Source: Hormiphora californensis | Taxonomy: Eukaryota > Ctenophora > Tentaculata > Cydippida > Pleurobrachiidae | Direction: 5' to 3' | NCBI GenBank assembly: GCA_020137815.1 | Contig: WFME01000014.1 | Coordinates: 1 to 47,092, forward strand | Length of the DNA stretch: 47,092 bases | Shown: positions 28,237 through 38,736 of the stretch, in pieces | Numbering within the stretch: position 1 is the first letter of the stretch | Layout of the letters: every line of letters starts with the position of its first letter | Notes under the pieces: generated by a model | Seen by the model: only the letters and a program-made list of their open reading frames with translations | Told to the model about the DNA's origin: nothing | Databases searched by the model: none | Program-made: the position numbers and the translations under genes

Positions 28237-28399
28237 AAAAGATTAATTATTGGAAGATTAAAAAGATATCAACATTTTGAAACTTCATTGGGAAAATAGA
28301 TATTCAGAATATATTTACACAGCAAATAACATACATACAAAACAAGAACACATCGTGGGGGTGGGTGGTATCAGATATTTATCCAGTCACCACACACTA

Positions 28400-29758
28400 T
28401 CACATAAAGTTGACACCAATCCCAAACTGTAAACCATGGTTAACCGCATAATTCACCTCCATCTTCATAAAACTACCGACCTTCACAATCAGTCCACTTC
28501 CAACGCTAACCCGACACTTTTCAAATACCTCCCCCGCTCTACTAACCAAGTTGCCTGCGTTAACAAAGTGGTGCAACCTAATGTGAGGTCCCAGACCCCA
28601 GATGGGCCAGATATAGGGTGAGAAAGGGAGACCCCTGTATAGGACAACCCAGCTCCTCAGTGACATGTCCCACCGACATCTTCGTAAACCCCCGGACACT
28701 CCCGGACCTCCGACAAAGAAGCGGTCTGTTATCCAGGATTTAGACTTGCTGTGGCCAGCACGCATTGTTAGGGACCCTGTATATCCTAATATGGGTAGCC
28801 TCCTCACTCTCTGTACCTGACAATCCCTTTAAGGTGGTGAGCATCACCTAGGAATCCCGCTGCTTCAGTGATATCCGGGTATAATTACCGAAAGTAGGGA
28901 GATATTATATCTCTCCCATCCTCCTCATAACTACACCTCACACCGCACTTCACATGGTGTCCGTACTCCTCCCTCACCTTCACAGATACAGGTCCATCGC
29001 CCAGTATTTGTTGCCAAAGGCCCCCTACCTCTGTACTCGCCAACCCACCCAATAACCTCATCTTGTATTTGAGGTTAGTTTGTAGGTCCGACGTGTTAAA
29101 ACCACCAGTTCGACTTGCGGCATTTTGTTTTCCTATCTCCAGCACCACATCGCTCGTCTTGCCCCGTGCCCCAATGATTGGTTTATGAAGGAGTAGAGAG
29201 AGGCAGTCAGCGATCCTGGTGCCCTTTGTATAACTAAGGGTGGCACTTTCCAACCGACTAAATAAGTTGTGTTGTGATGCCTCAACGTTGAAGCTACCAT
29301 CGTTACCTCGTGCATCACTAGACACGTTCATTCTGTATCTACCTCCACTTTTCTCTGATACAGACACCTAGGGAGGAGGGGTGGGGAGAGGAGGGAGTGG
29401 TGGTTGGATTTGGTATTTATTACAATAGATATGACTATAAGATATCCCAGATATCAATTGGGAGATGGTAACAACTGGCAAACATTGCTGTAAAATTGTA
29501 CCTGTAAGTTGACAGTATGTACACCTCATCTCCTTCCTCCCCTTTCTCTATCATCACATCAACAGCATCAAAAGCCTGCAGTTCCTCCAGTCCTAGTTTA
29601 GCTTTATATATCTTGTCGAGGAGTTTAGCTAGGTCTAGGTTGTCTTGGGATAGCAGGGGGGCCAGGTAGGGTGTGATGACGTTTATCTTCACCTTTTTAA
29701 CTTTAATCTCGTGGGTGAGAATCCGGGCGAGATCTACAAACTTTTCTCGTGTTTCCAT
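28400..29758 (-). pseudogene. SAM50/Tob55-like outer-membrane barrel gene, damaged
   Basis: Exon 1 (29758-29525) opens METREKFVDLARIL and resembles a POTRA domain. An intron ending in a pyrimidine tract and CCTAG leads to an exon at 29367. That frame runs VSVSEKSGGRYRMN to DIISPYFR, meets TAA at 28887-28885, and continues in frame as AAGFLGDAHHLKGIVRYRE. It then shifts to RRLPILGYTGSL, ITDRFFVGGPG; shifts again (FTKMSVGHVTEELG); and shifts back to LHHFVNAGNLV, ending GLQFGIGVNFM, a good mitochondrial beta-signal. The order matches SAM50 (POTRA, ADRF-GGP loop, FLNAGN, C-terminal QFG-G--F). SAM50 inserts beta-barrels into the mitochondrial outer membrane. One stop and three shifts in under 1 kb suggest a pseudogene, or assembly indels. 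The donor at 29524 gives in-phase joining; a stronger-looking donor at 29501 does not. Confidence 0.6.
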
Positions 29759-30026
29759 ATTGGCCTAGTAAAGTGAGAACTGTTAAAGAGAAATGTTAGG
29801 AAACTAATGAAATGGGCGGGGGGGGGGCTTAATTAGTCGTCAATTTGAAACAAATAATAGGAATCTGAAATATACATAACAATTAACAAAATTATTGGGG
29901 GGGGGGGGAAGGTATAGTTGTGTGTGTGTACTGCATCTACCTCATCGAAAATGGGTTTAGAGGAGAGCCGCCACTTTAGATACCAAATGAAACCATTTCA
30001 ATCTAAACCAATCTCGACCGTCTTAC
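29759..30026. other. Intergenic or intronic stretch with poly-G tracts
   Basis: Two G runs (about 29818-29829 and 29897-29909). The AG directly upstream of the SAM50-like ATG suggests exon 1 may be preceded by an untranslated exon. No further ankyrin exon found. Confidence 0.4.
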
Positions 30027-30281
30027 CGTGTTGTATAAGGACCTCTACTATATCCTCCCACCCCTGGTAACATGCCCGGTGTAGTGGCGTGTACCCGTCA
30101 CTATCCTTCTCATTCACACATCTGCAGTTGGAGGTGGATATTAGAAATATATCCTGGAAAAATGTTCTCGAATATTTCGGCCGTTACACATGTATCTCGA
30201 TGAAAACACTCACCCAGGGTCCCTCTCCAATATCTCTCTGACTTGGTCAGTACACCCCTTCTCAGCTGCATTTAATAACAC
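30027..30281 (-). CDS. ANKRD49-like ankyrin-repeat exons (two, partial gene)
   Basis: Exon A 30281-30214 (68 bp) encodes VLLNAAEKGCTDQVREIL and exits at GG|GTGAGT in phase 2. Exon B 30121-30027 (95 bp) enters after CTGCAG in the matching phase and encodes VNEKDSDGYTPLHRACYQGW, DIVEVLIQHG, exiting at CACG|GTAAGA. Spliced, they form the first ankyrin repeats in the arrangement of ANKRD49 (AAEK..., VN-D-D-YTPLHRA-Y-GH-DIV). The intron is about 92 bp. The next repeat (typically GWTPLHSAC) is not visible before the SAM50-like exon, so the gene is partial or its next exon is displaced. ANKRD49 is a small ankyrin protein of poorly defined function; the symbol is left blank because only about 50 residues are seen. 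Confidence 0.65.
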
Positions 30282-30383
30282 CTGACACCTCCCCAGAAAA
30301 TGTCCCAATCAATATCTCAAAAAGGCCCACAAATTTGAACGTTATTGTCCGTATTTTGTTTCCAAGGGTCAGCTGGATATAGT

Positions 30384-30526
30384 TTATATGTCGATGGGGT
30401 GCCATTGTCCTTTTTTCAGCTTCTTGCGGCACTGGGGGCAGATCTGGGTGACCTTGTTCACTTGGTCAATGCAATAACAACAAAATATGTGCCCGCATAA
30501 TGTTAACAACATTCCTTCCCGAGGCC
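30384..30526 (-). CDS. RING finger C-terminal exon
   Basis: Terminal exon encoding MLLTLCGHIFCCYCIDQV, then ICPQCRKKLKKGQWHPIDI and stop (30386-30384). This supplies the second half of a C3HC4 RING: C-G-H-I-F-C-x2-C and C-P-x-C-R. The first zinc-ligand pair should be in an upstream exon that I did not find. Such domains bind E2 enzymes in ubiquitin ligation (established). Acceptor is either CCACAG at 30533 or GTAAG at 30527; only the latter keeps the frame open. It lies on the same strand and just upstream of the ankyrin exons but terminates before them, so they are separate genes. Confidence 0.6.
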
Positions 30527-30749
30527 CTTACCTGTGGAGAGAGGAGTGTTAGAAGATGGGTTTTAGATGGGAAAATGGCCAGTGATAGTATAAGAGAACT
30601 TTTAAGGAGATATTTCAAAAGGAAGCCCTACTCAAACATAGAGATTTAGCAGCTTACTTGAACTTTGGAGTCAAGAAGACGGGCATTGTATGGTACTCAT
30701 ATTACCAATCTCTATAACTTTAGTCATGGTACCTAGAGGTGAGATAGAT

Positions 30750-30905
30750 GGGTAGTCCCATCACGCCGGTTAACCCTCTGTCTTTTCCGTCTTTTACCAG
30801 GTGAACCATTACTAACATTGTTCTGGGTTCTTTGATGGTATTTTCAGCAGGTAGTTCCTCCTCTTTTGAGTCACTTACATCAGGGGCAACCTCGAACTTC
30901 TGCAC
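30750..30905 (-). repeat. Duplicated coding-like segment, copy 1 (uninterrupted)
   Basis: Minus strand reads QKFEVAPD then a consensus donor GTAAGTGAC, followed by sequence rich in Glu/Lys. It is paralogous to 31760-31896 plus 32578-32610, and again matches the end of the latter (CAACCTCGAACTTCTGCACA). It may be an exon duplication; the protein is not recognised. Confidence 0.5.
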
Positions 30906-31376
30906 AGCCCTCCTAATCTGAGAACACTCATTTTGGGAGGTTTAGCGATTGGGAATATCTAGCTAGCACGGACCAATTCCATGAATCTCTTTCATTCGCT
31001 GTAAGTTTACCAGCCCTACACAGACTACAAAGTTTCAGGTGCTCAGAAACATGGAAATTCCCTCATATTCCTCCCTGACTACCTCAGCCGCTGAAATTGG
31101 GAAATAACTATAAGACCTTGGACGATTGGTTCACGACCTGCGTTAAAGTCGATATGGAAATTCGTGAAGGTTGATCGGCGATGAAGGTTCGAAAAGTTCA
31201 ACCGATTCTAGATGTGTAGGGAACTTCTAAATGCTCTGATGAGAGGTGAAGAAAGTTGTATCTATATACAAGTTCGTTATTGGTTTCTGGTTATCGAACG
31301 TTATTTTTGTCGAGGGCTAACCGAAAATCCCCGGTGTAGAGAGTCCGCAGACCGTCATTTCTTGTGAACAGGAACA

Positions 31377-31556
31377 TCACGGATCCAGGACAATGCTCGG
31401 CTGGAGAACCTGGACAGTGGTATCATCTCCTTTGCCGAATTTGAACGAACTTTCCACCTTGAGTTCAGTAAAGAGATCCTTCAAGTGCTTCAAATTCTCC
31501 TTTTTGGTCAGAATATCAATGGTCTGACGTGTTGCATACAGACGACATTTTCCCAA
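31377..31556 (-). CDS. Candidate terminal exon of an unknown gene (59 codons)
   Basis: Acceptor CAACTTAG precedes 180 bp of open frame ending in TGA at 31379-31377. The peptide contains [20 protein letters not shown] and [14 protein letters not shown], balanced in composition and alpha/beta-like, which argues for genuine coding. Possible upstream coding lies at 31590-31760 (acidic, Ser-rich, with a frame change). No family recognised. Confidence 0.4.
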   Translation of the reverse strand: MGKCRLYATRQTIDILTKKENLKHLKDLFTELKVESSFKFGKGDDTTVQVLQPSIVLDP

Positions 31557-31759
31557 CTAAGTTGCTGATGAGTTATAGGTTTACTAAATCCTTGAACATG
31601 GTCAGTATGACAGTGGACACAACAGGGCTGTGTGTAAAGTTGTCGCAGGAAGAAGAAGAAGGCTCTTCCTTCCTTCTCTCCTGCTCGCCAACCACACCTT
31701 CAATTTATTCTTCCCGATAACTATTTCATCACTTTCAGTGCTCATCCCACTGTAGTCAC

Positions 31760-31896
31760 TATCTTCGTCATGCCGGTTAACCCTCTGTATTTTACAAGGT
31801 GTACCATTACTAACATTGTTCTTAGCTCTTTTGATGGTATTTCAGTAGGTAATTCCTCCTCTGACCTCTTCTGAGTCATTTATATCAGGGGCAACC
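31760..31896 (-). repeat. Duplicated coding-like segment, copy 2, interrupted by a retroposon
   Basis: Aligns with 30750-30905 (ATGCCGGTTAACCCTCTGT, CCATTACTAACATTGTTCT, CAGGGGCAACC). The alignment stops at 31896 and resumes at 32578 after the (AAC)n-tailed insertion. Confidence 0.7.
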
Positions 31897-32577
31897 AGCG
31901 CAAAATCTAGAAGGTGCCGCTGTCAATGGAATGTCCAACTTGTCCTAGCCAATGCAACATCAAAAGTGACCAATGCTGAGAAGCCACTCACCAAGGGTCA
32001 CCGGAGATATCCGAGACCGGCACAATGTGGACCGCACCACCACACAGTGCTGGTGCAGTCCACAACCTGCAACCAGACAAGGTAGTGATGGGAGACGACT
32101 CAGCCCTTATCTTCAACCCTGGACATAAGACGGATGAGGACGAACTCCCGGGGGAGAGAGGCAACTCTGGAACCTGAGCTCCGTCCAACTCGGACGTGAG
32201 GTACTGACTGCCGGGCTGGACAACATTACAGTTGAAACCGAAGCGGAACGCATTAAACAACAACAACAACCCGCTTGTATGAGGAGAAGCCTTGACGTGG
32301 CGCAGCGGCTTACGGCTCCCAGTCTTGACTGGGAGTCGCCCGCTTCTCCTGGTCGGGGCTGGGAGCTCAACGAATTCTCCTCAACCAAAGGACTGCCCCT
32401 GATCTGGGATTTTAAGCTCCAAAACTCTGTCACGGCCTCGGGCCGGACAATTTCGGTGGAGGATGCAAGGAGTGTCAACCGACACCCTAAGACCAGGAGC
32501 GGTGGGGGCTGGCAGAGGTGCTCTCCTGCGGAGAGCTCCTCTCGCCCTATTTAACCTTAGAACAACAACAACAACAA
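31897..32577 (+). mobile_element. (AAC)n-tailed retroposon, SINE-like, with 11-bp target duplication
   Basis: 681 bp flanked by CAGGGGCAACC (31886-31896 and 32578-32588); the paralogue near 30885 holds the site once. The 3-prime end is (AAC)6 and a second (AAC) tract lies internally at about 32256-32270, so two units appear joined. Unit 2 begins about 32281 and has a tRNA-type A-box (TGGCGCAGCGG at 32298-32308) and GCTCAACGAATTC as a possible B-box. The tail plus duplication is the signature of target-primed reverse transcription. It has no protein. Confidence 0.75.
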
Positions 32578-32634
32578 CAGGGGCAACCTCGAACTTCTGC
32601 ACAGTTAGTAAAGTAAGCAAGTCGAGGGTAAACT

Positions 32635-32935
32635 TAAAAGGGATCCCTAAAAAAGTTCAGTATTTACACAGAGTTTACACAGTCTTTACTCAGTCGTTAC
32701 ACCCAGAGCGGTGCGTGCTGCGCACAGTGGCTTTTTCCAAGAATTAATGGATTGTGTGCTGCCACATTGACAAAATTGAGCGCCACGGCGAAAAAAGTTT
32801 CCGAAAACGCTGAAAATCGAGTGCGAAAGACGCAGTCGTTACACCCAGAGCGGCGCGGGCGCTCTGGGTGTAACGACTGATAAAGACTGTGTAAACTTTG
32901 TGTAAATACTGAACTTTTTTAGGGATCCCTAAACT
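32635..32935. mobile_element. Miniature inverted-repeat element I
   Basis: Inverted ends of about 70-75 bp: AGGGATCCCTAAAAAAGTTC, TTTACACAG, GTCGTTACACCCAGAGCG and their complements (CGCTCTGGGTGTAACGAC ... AGGGATCCCT). The interior contains a second CGTTACACCCAGAGCG. Target duplication is unclear. No coding capacity. Confidence 0.8.
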
Positions 32936-33259
32936 GGGGAATTTTTCGGATATTTTTTTTTTGAAAATTTGAAATTTGAGTTTTTGGCGAAAAACCCAAA
33001 ACTTTGACGCGCGGGCGGCGGCGGTAATTGCGGGTAATACGATGCGTATTGGCGCCATACGTCAAGTCGCAAATGTCGTCATACGATTACGTCATCGGGT
33101 GGGGCGATCGCTTCGAAACTTTGGGGCTGACAAAATGAAACGCATATGTGGTCGTGTGCAAAAGGAATAAGCGATTTGAGAACCTTGAATTTTGTATGCG
33201 TACACCCTAATATACTGTAATTGAAAAGTCTAAAAACCCGAAATGACAATTTAACAATT
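32936..33259. other. No gene recognised
   Basis: A/T-rich sequence with a CG-rich patch (33008-33120). Nothing supportable. Confidence 0.4.
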
Positions 33260-36200
33260 TTTGACATATTTTGAGGCCCTGAACCACGGGTGGCCAAATT
33301 TAATCAGGTTTCGGGTCGGCTGACGTAAAAACTCCGCTTTTTTTGGTCGAGGTAACCATAACCATAACCATAAACCATAGATATTTTTAGAGTGAAAGTT
33401 TTGAAGCCCCCTGAAGTAGTAGAGAGGTGTTTTATGGCTCGTTGGAAAGGTCTCGAGTCCCGCGACGTATAGGGGTGTGGCGATGGCCATACCCAACCTA
33501 TAAGGGGTAGGACGCGAAAAACAGTCAAAATAAGGGGTATACGAAACTCGGCAATTGGAAGGAGTAGAAGGTGTTCTAGGGTGCGTTCGAAAGCTCTCGA
33601 GGTGCTGAAGTAATTGGAATGTAATTGGAAGTAATTACATGTAATTAAAGGGTAATTACATGTAATTAAAGGGTAATTACATGTAATTAAAAGGTCTAAA
33701 TGACCCAGAATGATAATTTACACATATTTTGACATATTTTGAGGCCCTGAGACCAGCGGTGCCAAATTTAATCGGTTTCGGGTCGGCTGACGTAAAAACT
33801 CCGCGTTTTGGTCGAGGTAAACCATAAACCATAACCATAAACCATAAACCATAGATATTTTTAGAGTGAAAGTTTTGAAGCCCCCTGAAGTAGTAGAGAG
33901 GTGTTCTATGGCTCGTTGGAAAGGTCTCGAGGTCCCGCGACGTATAGGGGTGTGGCGATGGCCATACCCAAACCTATAAGGGGAGGACGCGAAAAACAGT
34001 CAAAATAAGGGGTATACAGAACTCGCAATTGGAAGGAGTAGAAAGGTGTTCTAGGGTGCGTTCGAAAGCTCTCGAGGTGCTGAAGTAATTGGAATGTAAT
34101 TGGAAGTAATTACATGTAATTAAAATGTAATTACATGTAATAAAGGGTAATTACATGTAAAAAAGGTCTAAATGACCCAAATGACAATTCAGACATATTT
34201 TGACATATTTGGAGTCCCTGAGACCAGCGGGTGGCAAAATTTAATCCGGTTTCGGGTCGGCTGACGTAAAAACTCCGCGTTTTGGTCGAGTAATGCAATA
34301 ATAATTCTTGTTCGGGGTTCAAAAAATATCGATTTGATCTCGATTCGATCTTTGGGTGATAAAAAACTTTCGATTCGATCTCGATTCGATCTTTGGGGTT
34401 CAAAAACTTTCGATTCGATCTCGATTCGATCTTTGATGGTTCAAAAAATTTCGATTCGATCTCGATTCGATCTTAAAGGGTTCAAAAATCTCGATTCGAT
34501 CTTTGGGCGCTCAAAAAATCTCGATTCGATCTTTGGGCTCAAAAAACTACTCGATTCGATCCGATCCGATCTCTCGATCTTTCGATTCGATTCGATATTA
34601 TCGCCGGTTCCTAGACGTAACGAAGTTATATGTACCGTCATGGTGGTGAAGTTATACCATCAGGCTCACCAGATAAAAATGCTGACTAAGTTTGAGATCT
34701 GTCTAAAAATGCGTGGAAATATGGTTTTTAGAGGGTGTTTTCAAGGCAAATATAAGGACGTTTATTTTGGCTATTCGGGGCCTGGCAAGGCCCCCGACCC
34801 GAACATAACCCAATCTCAACCCATCCCCCCTAAAACAACGGGGCCGAGCCGACAGGCCCTCTATTATAACACATGCCAAAAAGCCATAACCATAAACATA
34901 ACCATAGATATTTTTAGAGTGAAAGTTTTGAAGCCCCCTGAAGTAGTAGAGAGGTGTTCTATGGCTCGTTGGAAAGGTCTTGAGGTCCCGCGTAGCATAG
35001 GGGGTGTGGCGATGGCCATACCCAAACCTATAAGGGGTAGGACGCGAAAAACAGTCAAAATAAGGGGTATGCTGAACTCGGCAATTATAGAAGCAGTAGA
35101 ATGGTGTTCTAGGGTGCGTTCGAAAGCTTTCGAGGTACTGAAGTAATTGGAATGTAATTGGAAGTAATTACATGTAATTAAAATGTAATTACATGTAATT
35201 AAAGGGTAATTACATGTAATTAAAAGGTCTAAATGACCCCAATGACAATTTAGACATATTTTGACATATTTGGAGGCCCTGAGACCAGCGGGTGGCCAAA
35301 TTTAATCCGGTTTCGGGTCGGCTGACGTAAAAACTCCGCGTTTTGGTCGAGATAACCATAAACCATAAACCATAGATATTTTTAGAGTGAAAGTTTTGAA
35401 GCCACCTGAAGTAGTAGAGAGGTGTCTATGGCTCGTTGGAAAGGTCTCGAGGTCCCACGACGTATAGGGGGTGTGGCGATGGCCATACCCAAACCTAAAG
35501 GGGTAGGACGCGAAAAACAGTCAAAATAAGGGGTATACAGAACTCGGCAATTGGAAGGAGTAGAAAGGTGTTCTAGGGTGCGTTCGAAAGCTCTCGAGGT
35601 GCTGAAGTAATTGGAATGTAATTGGAAGTAATTACATGTAATTAAAGCGTAATTACATGTAATTAAAGGGTAAGTACATGTAATTAAAAGGTCTGCATGA
35701 TCCCAAATGATAATTTAAACATATTTTGACGTATTTGGAGGCCCTGAGACCAGCGGGTGGCCAAATTTAATCCGGTTTCGGGTCGGCTGACGTAAAAACT
35801 CCGCGTTTTGGTCGAGGTAAACCATAACCATAAAACCATAACCATAGATATTTTTGAGTGAAAGTTTTGAAGCCCCCGAAGTAGTAGAGAGGTGTTCTAT
35901 GGCTCGTTGGAAAGGTCTCGAGGTCCCCGACGTATAGGGGGTGGGCGATGGCCATACCCAAACCTATAAGGGTAGGACGCGAAAAACAGTCAAAATAAGG
36001 GTATACAGAACTCGGCAATTAGAAGGAGTAGAAAGGTGTTCTAGGGTGCGTTCGAAAGCTCTCGAGGTGCTGAAGTAATTGGAATGTAATTGGAAGTAAT
36101 TACATGTAATTAAAATGTAATTACATGTAATTAAAGGTAAATTACATGTAATTAAAAGGTCTGCATGATCCCAAATGACAATTCAGACATATTTTGACAT

Positions 36201-36775
36201 ATTTGGAGGCCCTGAGACCAGCGGGTGGCAAAATTTAATCCGGTTTCGGGTCGGCTGACGTAAAAACTCCGCGTTTTGGTCGATAACCATAACCATAACC
36301 ATAACCATAACCATAAACCATAGATATTTTTAGAGTGAAAGTTTTGAAGCCCCCTGAAGTAGTAGAGAGGTGTTTTATGGCTCGTTGGAAAGGTCTCGAG
36401 GTCCCGCGACTTATAATAGGGGGTGTGGCGATGGCCATACCCAAACCTATAAGGGTTAGGACGCGAAAAACAGTCAAAATAAGGGGTATACAGAACTCGC
36501 AATTGGAAGGAGTAGAAAGGTGTTCTAGGTGCGTTCGAAAGCTCTCGAGTGCTGAAGTAATTGGAATGTAATTGGAAGTAATTACATTATTAAAATGTAA
36601 TTACTGTAATTAAAGGGTAATTACATGTAATTAAAAGGTCTAAATGACCCCAAATGACAATTCAGACATATTTTGACATATTTGGATGCCCTGAGACCAG
36701 CGGGTGGCCAAATTTAATCCGGGTTCGGGTCGGCTGACGTAAAAACTCCGCGTTTTGGTCGAGGTATATCTAAAC
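33260..36775. repeat. ~468-bp satellite array, seven monomers
   Basis: The GAGGCCCTGAGACC box starts at about 33273, 33741, 34212, 35273, 35738, 36206 and 36685: spacings 468, 471, 1061, 465, 468, 479. Each monomer has (AACCAT)n, GTGAAAGTTTTGAAGCC, GTGGCGATGGCCATACCC, CGTTCGAAAGCTCTCGAGGT and ATTACATGTAATTAAAG repeats. One monomer is interrupted by foreign sequence at 34290-34880. Small indels distinguish monomers. No gene; ORFs in it recur with the repeat. Confidence 0.95.
34325..34600. repeat. TCGATTCGATCT tandem array inside the satellite
   Basis: Repeats of TCTCGATTCGATCTTTGGG with TTCAAAAA spacers, unit about 42 bp becoming shorter to the right and degenerating into CGATC runs. Together with unique sequence to about 34880 it accounts for the extra ~590 bp in one satellite monomer. 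Confidence 0.85.
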
Positions 36776-36927
36776 CACTTGACGAGTTATTTATGCATTT
36801 AAGTTAAACTGTCAAACTATATTGAATCTCATTTGCAAATATAAATGCAAATATAAATGCAACGAATGATGAAGAGAAAGAGATAAAAGTTAATCAGACA
36901 GGCGGGAGAATTGCTTTAAACGATTAC

Positions 36928-37017
36928 AAACAAACAAACAAACAAACAAATAAACAAACAAACAAACAAACAAACAAACGATTACAAACAAACAAACAAA
37001 CAAACAAACAAAAAACA
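36928..37017. repeat. (CAAA)n microsatellite
   Basis: AAAC/CAAA tetranucleotide repeats in two runs separated by GATTACAAAC. Confidence 0.95.
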
Positions 37018-37037
37018 AATCCCAACTCAGTACTCAC

Positions 37038-38252
37038 CCGTCCTGATAGAGATAGTAAACTGATTCGGCAGCGGAAAGTGATTTACTTGGACTATCCGTC
37101 GCTACAATATCAGTCACTGTCAACAAAAGATCTTTGTCCGGTGTTGCAACTGAAACCTGGGAAGGAATATATCACGTGATATATGCCCATATATGGGTTG
37201 TGTCATACCCATACATGGTGTTTTCTTCTCACCTCGAAGAACAGGGTATCCCGGACCGAAACAGAAACAGGGTAACTCTGAGCACTGACTTTGTCCGTGA
37301 ATTCTGTGCCAGTAAACATGTCAAGAAGGAAGTGTGAAGCACCACACCTTTAACAACAACCTGGACCTCCCCCTGGGCTTCCCACTGCGCTCCATCTGAT
37401 GTACTACCTGGAAATATTAGTGATTTGTTTACAATATTCTTTTTCTTCGAGTGTCAAGGGTGTGCGAACTATCTCGACTTTCGTCATTGCGATTTGGTCG
37501 ACACTGCAACGGTGGTGCAACATTATTTCCATGAATTATTTATGCCAGACTGAGAATTCTTCCCATTATTGATGGGAAGAATTCTCAGTCTTTCGATAAA
37601 GCATGGGTGGGGTTGTCAGGCTGGCGGAGAAATAAAGAGTGGGAGCAATAAAATAGAGAATTATTGACAGTTAATTTTGTCGAGCAGCACTACAGCTTTG
37701 CACTAGACATATCGGTCCCTGATCCCACCAGCTCCTTGTAGTACTAGACATAAATCTAGAATATATCTTGACAGCTTGAAAACTTTGGGAACTTTTATAC
37801 TTCGACAGTCAATACAGTTTAGCTAAACTGTTTAGTTTTAGAGAGAGATAAAACCACCGTTATCTACCCATACCACGTCACTACCCTTTCCTCCTTCTTA
37901 GATGAAATTTATAAAAACCATTAACCCGACAGCTGAAACCTTCGACAGTCTAAAGTTTTAATGAGCGTAACGGATACAAAAGCAATAAAATTCAAAAGTT
38001 TCAAAGAGCTAATAAAATTCCCAAGCTGATGGGGGAATCAGTCGTGCCTAAACCTCAGGCTCAGGCCACGGCTATTTTCCACTGAAACATGAGATCTCAG
38101 GTCTCAGTGGAAAATAGCCGAGGTCTGAACCTGAGGTTTAGGCACGACTGTTTTCTCCCAATACCTGTGCGCTTGTAGGAGCACTCAAAAGAGATGGTAT
38201 AGCTTTCTCCTCGGCTGATCAGGCTGTTCCCCTCCGACAACTCAACATATAG
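37038..38252 (-). CDS. ZP (zona pellucida) domain protein, three exons, partial
   Basis: Exon 1 38252-38165: YVELSEGNSLISRGESYTIS, FECSYKR, exit phase 1. Exon 2 37407-37233 enters in phase and reads STSDGAQWEAQGEVQVVV; after a one-base shift near 37330-37345 it continues FLLDMFTGTEF, YPVSVSVRDTLFFE. Exon 3 37156-37038: VSVATPDKDLLLTVTDIVAT, SVYYLYQDG, exit phase 2. The segments follow the ZP module order (C-Y-R; F-L-MF; YPV-V-D-L-FEV; L-L-V; DG[C]). All splice phases agree once the single missing base in exon 2 is allowed for. ZP modules polymerise extracellular matrices (established). The N-terminal exons and those after DG were not found; the satellite begins about 260 bp further on. One frameshift: assembly error or early decay. 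Confidence 0.65.
37547..37591. repeat. Perfect 20-bp hairpin in a ZP-gene intron
   Basis: AGACTGAGAATTCTTCCCAT and its exact complement separated by TATTG. Could be a short RNA hairpin; no evidence of expression. Confidence 0.75.
38039..38150. mobile_element. Palindromic miniature element, CAGTCG ends
   Basis: 112 bp with 47-bp arms and about 3 mismatches, ends CAGTCGTGCCTAAACCTCAG / complement. It lies in the ZP intron only about 13 bp past the donor of exon 1. The CAGTC terminus is like family G, suggesting a pogo-like origin; the TA target is not preserved. Confidence 0.7.
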
Positions 38253-38736
38253 CTGCAGGAAGACGTAGATATACATTAATTGTTAGTTATCATTTGTAAT
38301 TGTGGGGCGCACAAAAAACAGTCTAACTTGGCAAAATAATTGTTAGTTATCAAGATTATATCGAGGTGAGTAATATGGTGCTTGTGAGCCCAGTGACAAC
38401 AATGGAGGGGCAATTAATTTAGGAGATTAGTTAGGATCTAATTGGAAGTAACAAAGGGGATTGGAAATTATGGAATGGACAGCTGTTCTTCCTGCCAACA
38501 GGTGCAACTTTTAGAGGATTTTAGCATCGGAGATAGTGAGATGTTTTAGAGGATTTCACCATCGGAGATGTTGTCTTGAAACTAAATTAGCACCTCTCTC
38601 TAGATGTTTGTTGGCTAATTGTGTCAACGGTGTGATAACAAGATTTTGAAAATACTACATAGTGACTGACAAAGCTCTGATCGAGCTACTTCGCTTTATT
38701 CTCCTTTTGTTAAAGTTTCAAGTGTTACTTTGGATA

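Noticed and set aside
32281-32360. Possible tRNA gene
   Set aside because: An A-box-like motif is present but no cloverleaf or anticodon arm can be folded; it fits a tRNA-derived SINE head instead.
34334-35146. 270-codon ORF in the satellite region
   Set aside because: Runs through the TCGATTCGATCT array and satellite monomers; it reflects repeat structure, not a conserved protein.
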